Positions 8,012-18,400 of a stretch of DNA of 64,000 nucleotides are shown piece after piece. Each line of letters opens with the position of its first letter. Within the stretch, counting starts at the first letter, position 1. The notes under the pieces are model-generated. The model ran no database searches. It saw only the letters and a list, made by a program, of their open reading frames with translations, and had not been told where the DNA came from. The stretch comes from JAAXGX01 sp965221595 (GTDB lineage: Bacteria; Acidobacteriota; Vicinamibacteria; Vicinamibacterales; UBA8438): NCBI GenBank assembly GCA_965221595.1, contig OZ244900.1, positions 3,720,001 through 3,784,000 of the forward strand. The letters run 5' to 3'. A program made the translations under genes and the position numbers.

Positions 8012-9187
8012 TCAGGGCAGCGCCACGGCGCCCAGGTTCAAGGGACCCTGCTCGGACTGGCGGGCGATGACCAGCGCGTGTCCGTCGTCGAGCAGGTCGA
8101 GCTGTTCGACACCCTCGAGCGCCGCAATCGTCTCGAACGGCACGCCGGCCGTATCACCGTCCGCCACAGCCCCGGTCAGCGGGTCGGCGTCACCGAACCC
8201 GGCGGTCGGAATCTTCATCACGCCGCGCCGGTTGTTCGACATCAGCAGGAAGTCCTCGCCGTTCTTCTCGTAGACGATCATGTCCAGCGGCCGGTTGCCG
8301 TTGCCGAACTCCGCGATCGTCACGCCCCGCACATCCTTGCCGGGCTCGAGGCTCGACACCGGGAACTTCACGAGCGGTGTGCACAGGTACGAGGCGATCA
8401 GGTGCGGCTCGTCATCGATGTCGTATGGCACGAACGTGTAGACAGGCGAGCGGGTCTCGAACTGGTCGTGCGGGGCATGCCAGATCTCGACGCTCGTGCC
8501 TGCGTCCACCGCGGTGAACGGATAGGCGATGGACCGCAGCTTGGAAGCGAACTCCTCGTTCGACAGACCGGCCACGTACAGGCGTCCGTCGCGGTAGGCG
8601 AGGTCGGTGATCGTCTGCACCCCGAACAGGGCCAGCGGGTAGTCGGTCGCCTGGTTGCTGGGATAGTTCGGAATCGGCAGCTCGACCCCCCCCTGGAGCG
8701 GGAGCGCGGTGACCTCGCCCGGCGGGTTCGGCAGCCGCACGCGCGAGTACGGGACGTCCTCCAGCGGGACGACCTCGATCTCGCCCGCCCCGTCGACCCG
8801 CAGCAGCACCGGCACGGCACCGACGCCCTTGCCGCGCATGACCGCTATGAAGGCGTTGCGCGTCTCGGGATAGACCGCCAGGTCGGTGACCATCACGCTG
8901 GCCGCGTCGGTGCCGAGCACGGCGGCGATCTTCTCGTCGATGGCCTCGACGTTCGCGGCACCCGGCTCACCGCCGGCGAGATGATCGCTCAGGTCGAGGG
9001 CGTAGATGAAGACATCCTCGGAATCCGCGGCGAACAGCACCCCGTCCGGGCCGAAGGACATCGGTCCGAGGTACGACAGCTTCGGCCCCACACCTGACGA
9101 CACCGGCGAATCCTGGGCGATCGACGCGCCGGACGTGGCAACCGCCAGCACCAGCACGAACAGCAGCCTGCCTGGACAGCAACGCAT
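8012..9187 (-). CDS. Secreted protein of unknown function, probable beta-propeller
   Basis: 391 residues with a clear signal peptide (res 1-24, cut after ASIAQ). The body has repeated short strands around YLGPMSFGPDGVLFAADSE, ITDLAYRDGRLYVAGLSNEE and NRPLDMIVYEKNGEDFLLMSN, the pattern of a six- to eight-blade propeller. It is mostly acidic, with few cysteines. The start is fixed by AGGAGG 7 nt upstream. It follows the Abhydrolase_10 gene after 93 bp, with its own sigma-70-like promoter in the gap, and precedes a decayed lipoprotein gene. A periplasmic or cell-surface binding or accessory role is an inference. Confidence 0.65.
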   Translation of the reverse strand: MRCCPGRLLFVLVLAVATSGASIAQDSPVSSGVGPKLSYLGPMSFGPDGVLFAADSEDVFIYALDLSDHLAGGEPGAANVEAIDEKIAAVLGTDAASVMVTDLAVYPETRNAFIAVMRGKGVGAVPVLLRVDGAGEIEVVPLEDVPYSRVRLPNPPGEVTALPLQGGVELPIPNYPSNQATDYPLALFGVQTITDLAYRDGRLYVAGLSNEEFASKLRSIAYPFTAVDAGTSVEIWHAPHDQFETRSPVYTFVPYDIDDEPHLIASYLCTPLVKFPVSSLEPGKDVRGVTIAEFGNGNRPLDMIVYEKNGEDFLLMSNNRRGVMKIPTAGFGDADPLTGAVADGDTAGVPFETIAALEGVEQLDLLDDGHALVIARQSEQGPLNLGAVALP

Positions 9188-9214
9188 GGTTGATCCTCCT
9201 CTTGCGCGGACCGC

Positions 9215-9243
9215 AGGTTACCGGGTGCGAGCCGGCGGGTCAA
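9215..9243 (-). promoter_or_regulatory. Sigma-70-type promoter for the secreted propeller-like gene
   Basis: Read on the minus strand, TTGACC (9238-9243) and TAACCT (9215-9220) are separated by exactly 17 bp, 28 nt before the ATG at 9187. The -35 box is 5/6 to consensus; the -10 is weak. Confidence 0.45.
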
Positions 9244-9280
9244 GCCGCCCCGGCGGAAGCGCCCGCCGCCGGGCACCTCG

Positions 9281-11365
9281 TCAGCGCAGCACGTCGCCGG
9301 TCTCGGCCTCGCGGACGAACCGCTCGGCGTCCTCCGCCAGCAGGAAGCGCTCGCGCACGAGTTCGGCAGTCGCGCGCCGCACTGCCTCGACGTAGCCGCG
9401 GTGATCGGTATAGCGCTCCTCGAGCGACAACCGCGGATCGCCCGCCGCCTCGCGCTCGGCCCGCGTCCGGGCGAACGGCAGGAACGACCCGGTCAGTCCG
9501 CAGAGGTTCCCCTCCCGGCGGCCCGCAGCGCGCACGTTCCAGCCGAGGTTGGTCCCCAGCGGCACGCGCACCTCGAGCGGCCGGATGCCGGCCGGGTTGA
9601 GCCCGTCGCCATCGGCACGCGGGACCAGGACGGCGTAGGCCGGGCCGATGCCCGGCGGCAGGGTAGTCAGGTAGCCGCCCTGCGGGCCGAACGACGGACC
9701 GAAGTTGAGCAGCGACACCTCGTTGAGCGCCTGCACGACGGCCGCACCGGGGATGGCGGGAAAGTCGCGCAGGTACTCGTCCAGGGTCACGAGCGTGCCA
9801 TTCTCCACGCGGGGGTAGCGGCTGGGCGGCGGCTCCACGCCGCGGTCGGCCCAGGCGTCGAGCGCCATGAGCAGGGCGCGGTGCGTCGGCCCGTGGTAAT
9901 TGGGATTGGTCGGGTTGGCGCACAGGTCGCTCGAGCCCGGTACCGGCGCGGTCGGATCGCCGCCGCTGTGCTGGAAGTTCGAGAGGAGGTAGAGCCGCAC
10001 GTTGTCGGGCACGAAGACCGGCCGGCCGTAGCCGTCGTGCACGTTGAGCGACGCCTTCATCGTGTAGAACTCGTTCTCGGAATCGGTCTGGATGACCAGC
10101 GGATCGGTATCCGGCCGCTTCAGGATCCCGTCCCGGATGCCCGAGATCGGATCGCTCACCACGGCGTACTGCATGGGCGGATATGAGGTGGACACGAAGT
10201 GGTGCCGGTCGTCCTGCCGCGAGTACGTGTTCGGGTCGGCGAACGCCACGTTGGCGAACAGGCGATGCGATCCCGGGATGTGGATGTTGACCGCGTCGAA
10301 TACCTGGCGGTGCGCTTCGTCCTCGTTGAAGCCGAGATATAGGTAGTCGCGCAGGTACATGCCGGTGGACGACGAGCCCGAGGCGTACGCCCGCCGGATG
10401 CCGACCTCGGATGCGCTGCGCGCCAGGGGGTTGGGATTGCCCGCGTCGTCCTGCGTGCTGTAGCGCAGGAACGATGCCAGGTCGCGGGTGACCGCGTAGC
10501 CGAGCCCCATGACGAGCGCGCCGCGGGCCGGATAGATCAGCTCGTAGATCCGGTCGGACCGAAAGCCCTCGAACAGGCAGATGTGGGTCTCGGATGGCTC
10601 GAGGCTGGACCGCCCGGCGGGGCAGCGCCCGAACGCCCAGGCGTCCGCCGACACTGGTGCGCCCGGGCCGGTCACCGTCTCGCGAACAGTCAGCGTCGAG
10701 TTGGCCGGGTCGCTGTCCGCGGTCGGGTAGGGTCGGAACCGCGGGCTCCCCTTCAGCGGCAGGGTGAAGGTGCCCTCGAACGGGATGCCGCGATCCGAAA
10801 ACTCGACCCGGATGGGCGCCACGACGGGGCTGCCGTCAGCCTCGACGGCGACCGGCAGGTTCGGGAAGAGCCGGTTGTTCCCCTCGGCGACGTCGCCCTG
10901 CCAGCCCGCATCCACGACGGTGTAACCCAGGCGCATCAGGAAGCCGTCGCCCGCGTGCCCGGCGGTGAGCGGATCGTTGCTTGCCGGTACGTGGTGCCAC
11001 CGCAGCCCGCTCTCGAGCTTGTTGCCGCGGTTGTTGATGCCGTAGAAGATCTTGCCGTTGCCGCGGGCCATCTCCACAGGCTTGAGTATGTAGAACGTCG
11101 TGCTGAACTCCACCAGCCCGCGGTCGTTGCGCGGCGCGCGGTCGAGGTTCACGATGACGGCGTTCAGCGGATCGTCCGGATCCACTTCCATGTACACCGT
11201 CCCGTCCAGCCGTTCGTACGGTCCGACCGTGCCGAACTCCAGGCCGTCGGCGAACGCGCGGCGCTGCTCGACGACGACGAGCACGACGCGCGCCTCCGCC
11301 AGGGAGACGCCCAGGACCACGAGCAGCAGCGAGCCGGCAAGCCGACGAAACAGTGCACATCGCAT
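9281..11365 (-). CDS. Secreted alpha/beta hydrolase-domain protein (Abhydrolase_10 type)
   Basis: 694 residues; the signal peptide ends near SLAEA (~res 24). The start at 11365 is supported by AGAGGAG 8 nt upstream. The N-terminal ~250 residues are a beta-rich domain (YILKPVEMARGNGKIFYGINNRGNK-like segment). The hydrolase core follows, with nucleophile elbow ASGSSSTGMYLRDYL, then VNIHIPGSHR and HFVSTSYPP segments. The family (PF20091-like) is common in Acidobacteriota and Proteobacteria, but its substrates are unproven. It lies 17 bp after the stop of a PQQ dehydrogenase (stop 11383), so the two are co-transcribed. Hydrolysis of an ester or lactone made by the dehydrogenase is a reasonable inference. 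Confidence 0.82.
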   Translation of the reverse strand: MRCALFRRLAGSLLLVVLGVSLAEARVVLVVVEQRRAFADGLEFGTVGPYERLDGTVYMEVDPDDPLNAVIVNLDRAPRNDRGLVEFSTTFYILKPVEMARGNGKIFYGINNRGNKLESGLRWHHVPASNDPLTAGHAGDGFLMRLGYTVVDAGWQGDVAEGNNRLFPNLPVAVEADGSPVVAPIRVEFSDRGIPFEGTFTLPLKGSPRFRPYPTADSDPANSTLTVRETVTGPGAPVSADAWAFGRCPAGRSSLEPSETHICLFEGFRSDRIYELIYPARGALVMGLGYAVTRDLASFLRYSTQDDAGNPNPLARSASEVGIRRAYASGSSSTGMYLRDYLYLGFNEDEAHRQVFDAVNIHIPGSHRLFANVAFADPNTYSRQDDRHHFVSTSYPPMQYAVVSDPISGIRDGILKRPDTDPLVIQTDSENEFYTMKASLNVHDGYGRPVFVPDNVRLYLLSNFQHSGGDPTAPVPGSSDLCANPTNPNYHGPTHRALLMALDAWADRGVEPPPSRYPRVENGTLVTLDEYLRDFPAIPGAAVVQALNEVSLLNFGPSFGPQGGYLTTLPPGIGPAYAVLVPRADGDGLNPAGIRPLEVRVPLGTNLGWNVRAAGRREGNLCGLTGSFLPFARTRAEREAAGDPRLSLEERYTDHRGYVEAVRRATAELVRERFLLAEDAERFVREAETGDVLR

Positions 11366-11382
11366 CCGAGTCTCCTCTCTGC

Positions 11383-13140
11383 CTACGGCAGGCCGAACGT
11401 GAGCACGGTGTTGGCCGCAATCACGGTGACGTACTGCGCGCCGCCGGCCTCGAACGTGGTCGGGCTCGAGCGGATCCCGGTGTCGGCCTGATACTGGAAC
11501 AACTGCTCGCCGGTCGCGGCGTCGAAGGCGTAGAAGTGGCCCGTGCCCGCGCCCTGAAAGACCAGGTCGCCGGCGGTCGCGAGGTTGCCGCTGTTGGTCA
11601 TGCCGTCGATCTCGATATACCAGGCGCGGCGCCCGCTGGCCGGTTCGTAGGCCGCCAGCGTGGTCCTCCGCGTCACCCCGGTCTCGCCTTCCGCGCTGAA
11701 CCCGGCGAAGTGGCCCAGGTTGCCCGGGCCGGGCTCGAGCGTATCGCCCACCGGCCGGATCCGGATCGACCAGGCGTCGTTCTTGCCGGTCGCATAGAGC
11801 AGCCCGGTGCGCGGGCTGAACGAGGGCGACCCGAAGTTGGCGCCGCCCATCAAGCCGGGGGCCACGATGAAGAATTCGTTGACCGAGTGGGGGTGGAAGC
11901 TCTGCCGCACGCGGGGCGCCAGCTCCGGATCGTCCACCAGCGGATACGTCGCGCAGAAGGGCTGCTGCGGAATGCCGGCCGCCGTGTACGGAATCGGCTG
12001 CGTCGGCCAGACCTCCTCGCCCGGGACATCCGTAACGGTCGGCACGGCGGTCTCGACAATCGGGTTGATGGGCTCGCCGGTCGCGCGGTCGAGCAGGTAG
12101 ACGTAGCACGTCTTGCCCAGCGAGCCGATGCCCCGGACCGGCCGTCCGTCCACCTCGATGTTGAACAGGATGGGCCCGGCCACGAGGTCCCAGTCCCAGA
12201 TGTCGTGATGCAGCGTCTGGAAGTACCACGCCAGCTCGCCCGTATCGATGTCGACGGCGAGCATGGAGTTCGTGAACAGGTTCATGCCCTTGCGCGAGGA
12301 GCCGTCGTAGTTGGGCGACGGATTGGCGGCGTTGAAGTAGACCAGCCCCAGCTCGGCGTCGACGGCCGGCTGCGTCCAGATACCCCCGCCGTAGCGCCCC
12401 GGGCCGCTCCAGGTGTCCCTGGAGATCTCCCAGCCGGAGTCCCGGGGCCCCTGGGGAATGCTGTTGAACACCCACTTGACGGCTCCCGTCCGGCCGTCGG
12501 CGGCAACCAGCAGCCCGCCGGGCAGGAGGCTGTCCGAGAAGGGCAGCCCGACGTACAGGGTCCCGTCGCGATACGCCGGCGGATTCGTCATCGAGTAGCC
12601 GATGCTGCGCGGGTCGATCGTCGGGGGGTACGTGTCGGGATACTTGAAACTCAGTGCCTCGTTGATGATGCTGAGCAGGCCTTCGCGGCCGAACGACTCC
12701 ACCAGCACGCCGGTCCGGGCGTCGACCGCGTACAGGATGGTCTGCCCATAGGCGTAGATGCGCCCGTCGCCGTAGGCCGGCCCCCGGCCGCCGCCGGTGA
12801 ACGCCTCCTCCGCCTGGAAGGTCCATACCGGCTCACCCGTGGCCGCATCGACGGCGAACAGCGTCGACCCGGAGTGGAAGTACATGACGCCGTCGATGAC
12901 GAGCGGCGAGACCTCGCCGACGCGCATCGTCACGTCCGTCTGCAGCGACCACTTCAGCTCGAGCGCCCCGACGTTGGAGCGGTCGATCGCGGTGAGTGGC
13001 GAAAAGCGGCTGTTGTACTCGTCCAGGTTGTGCAGCGGCCAGTCCGCCCCCGGCGACTGCGCCTGGGGTGCGGCCGCGCCCCAGGCCGCCGTCGCCGCCA
13101 GCACGACCGCCGCCGCCAGCCGTCGTCCGCGTCGGCTCAT
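11383..13140 (-). CDS. PQQ-type quinoprotein dehydrogenase (8-blade propeller)
   Basis: 585 residues with a signal peptide (ends ~AAPQAQ, res 27). Tryptophan-docking repeats are visible along the chain (AVDAATGEPVWTF, AADGRTGAVKWVF, AVDIDTGELAWYF, AFDAATGEQLFQY). The HHDIWDWDLVAGP motif, which includes the active-site Asp region of alcohol-type quinoproteins, is present. There is no C-terminal cytochrome c motif (CxxCH), so electrons must pass to a separate carrier. It starts 4 bp after the stop of the upstream gene at 13145. It is one of four large PQQ-type enzymes here; the substrate is unknown. Confidence 0.85.
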   Translation of the reverse strand: MSRRGRRLAAAVVLAATAAWGAAAPQAQSPGADWPLHNLDEYNSRFSPLTAIDRSNVGALELKWSLQTDVTMRVGEVSPLVIDGVMYFHSGSTLFAVDAATGEPVWTFQAEEAFTGGGRGPAYGDGRIYAYGQTILYAVDARTGVLVESFGREGLLSIINEALSFKYPDTYPPTIDPRSIGYSMTNPPAYRDGTLYVGLPFSDSLLPGGLLVAADGRTGAVKWVFNSIPQGPRDSGWEISRDTWSGPGRYGGGIWTQPAVDAELGLVYFNAANPSPNYDGSSRKGMNLFTNSMLAVDIDTGELAWYFQTLHHDIWDWDLVAGPILFNIEVDGRPVRGIGSLGKTCYVYLLDRATGEPINPIVETAVPTVTDVPGEEVWPTQPIPYTAAGIPQQPFCATYPLVDDPELAPRVRQSFHPHSVNEFFIVAPGLMGGANFGSPSFSPRTGLLYATGKNDAWSIRIRPVGDTLEPGPGNLGHFAGFSAEGETGVTRRTTLAAYEPASGRRAWYIEIDGMTNSGNLATAGDLVFQGAGTGHFYAFDAATGEQLFQYQADTGIRSSPTTFEAGGAQYVTVIAANTVLTFGLP

Positions 13141-13144
13141 CGCG

Positions 13145-14143
13145 TCACCTCCCCTCGTTGCCGCCCAGCCCCCCGGCGGCCGCGCGCTCGAGGGCGCGCT
13201 CGCCGGCCAGGATGCTGGTCAGCGCGTAGTTGCCTTCCTGGCAAGCCGACTCGTAGATCTGATTCGCTTCGTTGTCGAGCTGCGCCAGCGGCACCTCGAT
13301 GGTCCACGGCCGCGCGAAGGTCGTCTCGTCTTCGACCGTGACGCGGTACAGCAGCAGGTCCGGCGCCACGCGCGTGAAGCGTTCCGTCAGCCGCAGGTTC
13401 TCGCGCGAGCCGTAGAAGCTCGTTCGGTCGCTGAAGTTCGTGACGTCGACGACCAGCGTGTCGCCCTCCCAACGGCCGACCGAGCGGCCGAACCACTGGC
13501 GGATCCGGGCGTCGGCCGGCTCGCGCCCATCCACGAAGATGTCGCGGTATTGTCCGCCCTGGTGGCCCGACTCGTAGTACAGGGAGACAACGTCGGGACC
13601 CTGCACGATGCGGCTGTGTCCGCCCGAAACGCGCGCGTTGCCGTACTGCACGGGCAGCGTGATGCCTTCGCAGCGGTCGTCCTGCTGGTCCTCGGGGTGG
13701 TGGGCCCGGTCCCGGATGCCGTCCGCCGCGGCCCGCTCAGCGTCCCAGCGCGCCCGGCCCTCCGGCGTGAACGGAATCTTCCCGTCCGGCGGATCGACGA
13801 TGAGCGACGTCCGCCGGGTGCGGACCACACGCCGCCCGCGGCCGCTGTAGGCGTCGTTGTAGGCGCCCTCCACGTCGGCGACCGTGCCCGCCGCGGCCCG
13901 CCGGTCGCGGCCCGGTCCGGCCGCCGTGCCCTCGATCGCGGCCACCTCCTCGTCACTCAGGAACTCGCGGCCCTCGAACTCGTCCGGGCGCTCGAGCGGC
14001 GTCAGGATGTAGCCGCCCCCCCAGATGCCCTGCAGATCAGGATCGCCCCACGGCGTCCGCGGAACCGAATAGTCGGATTGAGCCGCCGGCCCGGCCGCCA
14101 GGCCCGCCAGCAGGCCGATTGCGATCAGCACCCTCGTCGTCAC
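13145..14143 (-). CDS. Secreted protein of an uncharacterised Acidobacteriota family (GRSVGRWEGDTLVV motif)
   Basis: 332 residues from the GTG at 14143, chosen because GGGAGGA lies just upstream and a signal peptide follows at once (LIAIGLLAGLAAGPAAQ). The mature protein opens VPRTPWGDPDLQGIW. It carries the family core GRSVGRWEGDTLVVDVTNF (~215-235), then LRLTERFTRV and a C-terminal CQEGNYAL. The family is widespread and secreted, with no known function. Two more members are at 20962-22017 and 25810-26706, each beside a PQQ enzyme, so a shared periplasmic role with quinoproteins is an inference. It is translationally close to the PQQ gene that follows. Confidence 0.75.
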   Translation of the reverse strand: MTTRVLIAIGLLAGLAAGPAAQSDYSVPRTPWGDPDLQGIWGGGYILTPLERPDEFEGREFLSDEEVAAIEGTAAGPGRDRRAAAGTVADVEGAYNDAYSGRGRRVVRTRRTSLIVDPPDGKIPFTPEGRARWDAERAAADGIRDRAHHPEDQQDDRCEGITLPVQYGNARVSGGHSRIVQGPDVVSLYYESGHQGGQYRDIFVDGREPADARIRQWFGRSVGRWEGDTLVVDVTNFSDRTSFYGSRENLRLTERFTRVAPDLLLYRVTVEDETTFARPWTIEVPLAQLDNEANQIYESACQEGNYALTSILAGERALERAAAGGLGGNEGR

Positions 14144-14246
14144 AGGCTCCTCCCTGGCATGCCCGCGTCGGGGCACGCCACCTTGTCAAGTCTCGTCTGC
14201 CGCCGACCCCGGCGAGCTCTTATCCGGCATGTCGCTCGCGCCTCAT

Positions 14247-15337
14247 TCAGGCCGCGGGCGGCACGAACGCCAGGAACCGGAGCGGGTTGTCGTTGGTGAT
14301 CCCGCGCAGGACTTCCACGTCCACGCCGGCCGCGCGCAGCAGCGGCACGAAGCGGGTCAGCGTCTTGCCGTACCCGGGGCCTCCGCGCCCGCGCGTATCC
14401 GGCTCCAGCGCGAAGTCCGACGCCAGCAGCACGCGGTCGGCGTGGCCGGCCTCGAGCAGGGCGAGGATCATCGGCACCTGCGCGGCGTCGGCCGCGGGGG
14501 TGCCGCCCAGCCGGTCGAAGCCGACGTAGGCCCCGCGGCTGCAGATCTCCGCGTGCACGGTCACCTCCGGGTAGCCGAGGTGGCCGATGGCCACGCGGGC
14601 GGGGTCGACGCCGAGGGACTCCAACAGGTCGAGCTGCGCCACGGCTTCCGCCCCGTTGGCAGTATGCGTGAAGATCGGCAGGCGCGTCTCCAGATGAGCG
14701 CGCCCGACCGCCCGCAGCACCTTGCGCTCGGCCTCCGTGCTCTCGGCCGAGAAGCCTATCTCGCCGAACGCGCCCAGCGCTGGGGACCGGCCTCGCGCAG
14801 GAACTCTTCGACCAGATCGTCCTCGCTGCGCTCGTACAGGTCGGGCGGGAAGGTCGGCTCGTGGTAGTAGCCCCCGCTCGCCACGATCGGCATGCCCGAC
14901 TGCGCGGAGAGCGCCCGCAGAAACTCCACGTCGCGGCCCATGTCGGCATGCCCGCCGTCGACGATGCACGCGATGCCGTCCTCGGCGGCGGCCCGCATCT
15001 CGGCCACCATGAAGTCGAGGTCCTCCATGAAGTACGGCCGCGAGGTGTCGACCAGCCGCTCGAGGCCCATGTCCAACCAGAACTCGTTGTTCATGGACAG
15101 GTGCTCGTGAAACAGCGTGGCGCCGTGCGACAGCTCGTCCGGTGACATGTCGCGCAGGATCGTGCGCACGATCGTCGGCAGCGCGGGGGCCGGCGGCGAC
15201 GCCTGGGCGGCCGCGCGGTCGTCTGCGGGCATGGATCCCGGTGCGTTGCGGCCGCACGCCGCGACCGCCCCGGCCGCCCCGGCACCGAGCAGGGCCAGCG
15301 CCTCCCGGCGACTCCAGCGGTGTCTCCTGATCAGCAT
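14247..15337 (-). pseudogene. Phosphotriesterase-family hydrolase with a frameshift near 14785
   Basis: The N-terminal part reads in one frame from ATG 15337. It has a Tat-type signal (SRREALALLGAG) and then the metal-binding HxH of the TIM barrel in LFHEHLSMN. This frame ends at 14756. The rest continues in a different frame with GAFGEIGFSAE (bridging Glu), IFTHTANGAEA and IGHLGYPE (metal His), and LLASDFALEP (catalytic Asp), to the stop at 14247. One missing base between ~14770 and 14800 joins the two halves. All metal ligands are otherwise present, so the inactivation is recent or a sequence error. Family members hydrolyse lactones and phosphotriesters. Confidence 0.8.
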
Positions 15338-15435
15338 GGCTCGTCCCCCCGGGCGCGGACTCCTGCGGCCCGGTGTCCGTTGCCCGGATCTTAGCTTCAA
15401 TTCGACGAGGCGCGGCGTACGGCCGCGGGCGTACA

Positions 15436-15466
15436 TGAAAAAGGGCGGAGCCGGCCGGCCCCGCCC
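15436..15466 (-). terminator. Intrinsic terminator of the TonB receptor gene
   Basis: On the minus strand an 11-bp stem (arms 15441-15451 and 15456-15466, one G-U pair, GGCC loop) is followed directly by five T residues (15437-15441), 29 bp after the receptor stop codon. This is a textbook Rho-independent terminator, so the receptor is probably monocistronic. Confidence 0.85.
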
Positions 15467-15494
15467 TCCAAGTCACGCGACTGCGCGACGCGTA

Positions 15495-18400
15495 CTAGAA
15501 GTCGAACTGGGCGCCGAACTTCAGCAGCCGTCCACCCATCACCGCCGTCACGAGGGGGTAGCCGCTGGACACGAAGTTGTTCGACACGGCCGCCGCACTG
15601 TTGGCGTTGAAGATGTTGAACAGGTCGACCCAGCCGCGGATGCGGCCGGTGCCCAGGTTGAAGATCTTCGTGAAGCGCAGGTCGAGCTGGTTCAATCGCG
15701 GCTCGTAGAACCCGGAGCCGTTGAAGAAGAACCCCGACGATCCCGGCGTGTACGACGTGCCGCTGCGCGGGTTCTCGATCAGCGCGATCGAGCCGATGCC
15801 CTGACCCGACGGCGCGAGCATGATGGTCTCGGTGCCGTTGGCGAGGGTGCAGCCTCCCGGCGGACACGTCTGGCCGACGATCTGGAGCTGGTCGGCCGCG
15901 CCGCCCGCGCTGTACCGCGAAACCCACGGCTGACCTGCCAGGCTCTGAAAGACGAACGACACCTCGGTATCGCCCGGCAGCGGCACGGCCCCGTTGAACT
16001 TGAACTGGGTCCCGGCGCTCCAGGGCTCGCTCACGCTGCAGAAACCCGACCGGGCACGCATCGGGTTGTCCACCACGAAGCACTCGTTGTAGGTCGTCCC
16101 GCCGGTGCTGAGCCCGCCGCCCAGCCGCATGCCGTTATCGAAGCGGCCGTCGAAGTTCACGTCGACGCCGTAGAACACCTGGTTCATGTCCCCGAAATCG
16201 GACGCCAGCTTGACGACATCATTGACGCCCTTCGCCAGACCGGCGGCCGAGATGGAGTACAGCCCCGTGATCCGCTGCCCGGGCGTCAAGCCCAGCGCGT
16301 CGGAGCCGGCCGGCGCCGCGATGCTGAACTCGACGAAGTCTTCGGGGCCGACGTTCTCGTTGTCCACCACACGGAAGTTGTTGTACTCCGTGCGGAACCA
16401 GCCGACTTCCACCGACCAGTTGGCAGTCAGCTCCTGCTGGATCGAGACCGAGTTCTGCCACTGATACTGGCGCTTGCCCCAGCCCTGGACCAGGTCCGGG
16501 TGGTAGGTGCGAGCGGCGGCCGGGTTGCCGAACGCGGGGTTGAAGATGGGCCCGCACTCGCCGTTGCTGCCGAACGCGCCGAAGAAGTTGTCGAGGTCGC
16601 AGTCCGGGATGAAGTTGTTGTTGAAGTCCAGCCACGCGCGGCCGGTCTGGACCTGGCCTTCCAGCGGATTGACGTCCTGCGCGATGGCGGTGCCGATCGG
16701 CACGACGTACTTGCCGAGGGTCGCCTTGATCGCCGTCCGGCCGTCGCCGGACAGGTCGTAGGCCACGCCCACGCGCGGCACGATGTCGTGGTAGTTCGGC
16801 ACGTTCTCGATCCGCTCGACGCTGTACGGCGTGCCGTCCGGATTGCGGAAGCTCCAGCGCCCAGCCGGTGCGACCTGCTCGGGCACCCAGCCGTTGATGT
16901 GGTCGTAACGCACGCCCAGGTTCAGCGTGAGGCGGTCGATGGTCCACTGGTCCTGCGCGTAGAAGCCGAACTCGAACGACTCCTGGAACGACGAGCGCGG
17001 CGTGGCCAACTGCTGCACCAGATAGATGCCGCCCGGGCCGCCGCCCAGCGCGCCCGTCACCGGGTCGCGCGTGAAGAAGTCGAGCCGGATCGGCCACGCG
17101 TTGCTGGCCAGACGCGACTCGGCGTGCTCCTCTTTCGCCCAGCGGCCGTCCACACCGATCTTGAAGTTGTGCGAGCCGGTGACGTACGACATCGATCCAC
17201 GGAACACCTGTGTCGGGAAGTCGTGGCCGGTGCCCAGCAGGCACGGCGTGCAAGTACGGATGCCGAACGACCGCCAGTTGAAGAACGGGAAGTAGCTGAT
17301 GTGCGGTACGTCGACGTACTGCAGCGCGAACGCCGGATCGGCCGCCATGAACTGCTGCAACGTCATGCCGGTGGCTGCCAGCGCCTGGGCATCCTCCCAG
17401 ACGCGCTCGTCGCTCTCCGGCGCGCTGTTGTTCAGCAGGTACGAGAAGCCCCCCTCGAACAGCAGCCGGTTGCTGGCCGGGAACGTCCACGACGCCTGCG
17501 AGAGGTTGATCGGTGCGTACGTGTAGTCCTGCGTAGCCTCCTGGGAGGCAATGCCCCACTGCGCCCAGTAGCCGCAGGCGCAGTTGTCCTGGAACGCCTG
17601 CGACAGCGTGAACTTGTGCCGCTCGCTGGCCTGGATGGTGAGACGGAGCGAGTTGTCCCGGTTGAAGAAATCCGTGAATGCAGGATCATCGGGATCGGCG
17701 ATGTACATCGCGCCGTGGGCCTGCTGCGGGTTGAGAGCGCCGGGGAAGCTGTAGCCCGGAGCGATGTTCGCGTTGCCCTGCGCCGTGAAGTTCTGCGCGC
17801 CCCACCAGCGGTGCGCCGTGTAGAACCACACGCGGTCCTGCACGATCGGGCCGCCGACGCCGACGCCGTAGTCCCAGATCTGCTTGTTCTTGGCCAGCGG
17901 CGAGGCACCGCGCGCCTGCAGCGCGTCGTCCACGTTGTCGGCCTGCAGTCTGCCGCTCGTGCCGCTCACGTTCACGTAGTAGCTGTACGTGTTGGCGCCC
18001 TCCTTCGGGATGGCGTTGGTCGCGACGCCGCCGAACGGGTACTCGGCGTTCATGTCGCTGGTCGAGACGACCATCTCCTCGATGGCGACCTGGTTCAGGA
18101 AGAACTCCTTGGATGAGCCCCCGCCGAGGCCGATGTTGTTGTTGATGCTCATGCCGTCCCACATCACCATGCCGTCCGCGTCGCTGGATCCGTGGATTCT
18201 CACGTAGCCCCAGATGTCGCCGGTGGCGCCACCCACGTCGTGGCCGCCGCCGGCGATGCTGGCCGCCATGCCGGGGGTGAGCGCGGCGAGGCCGAAGTAG
18301 GTCTTGGAGGTCGGCAGCGTGTCGATCTGCTCGCGCGAGAGGTTCTGCTGGCTGACGACGTTCTGGACGTCGATGACCGGCGTAGCGCCCGACACCGTGA

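Noticed and set aside
11366..12826. Upstream extension of the Abhydrolase_10 frame
   Set aside because: It overlaps the PQQ gene in another phase; a Shine-Dalgarno and signal peptide define the start at 11365.
15117..18116. 999-codon open frame on the plus strand
   Set aside because: It is antisense to the TonB receptor; residues are Arg/Val/Ala-rich with no domain, a by-product of GC-rich codon use.
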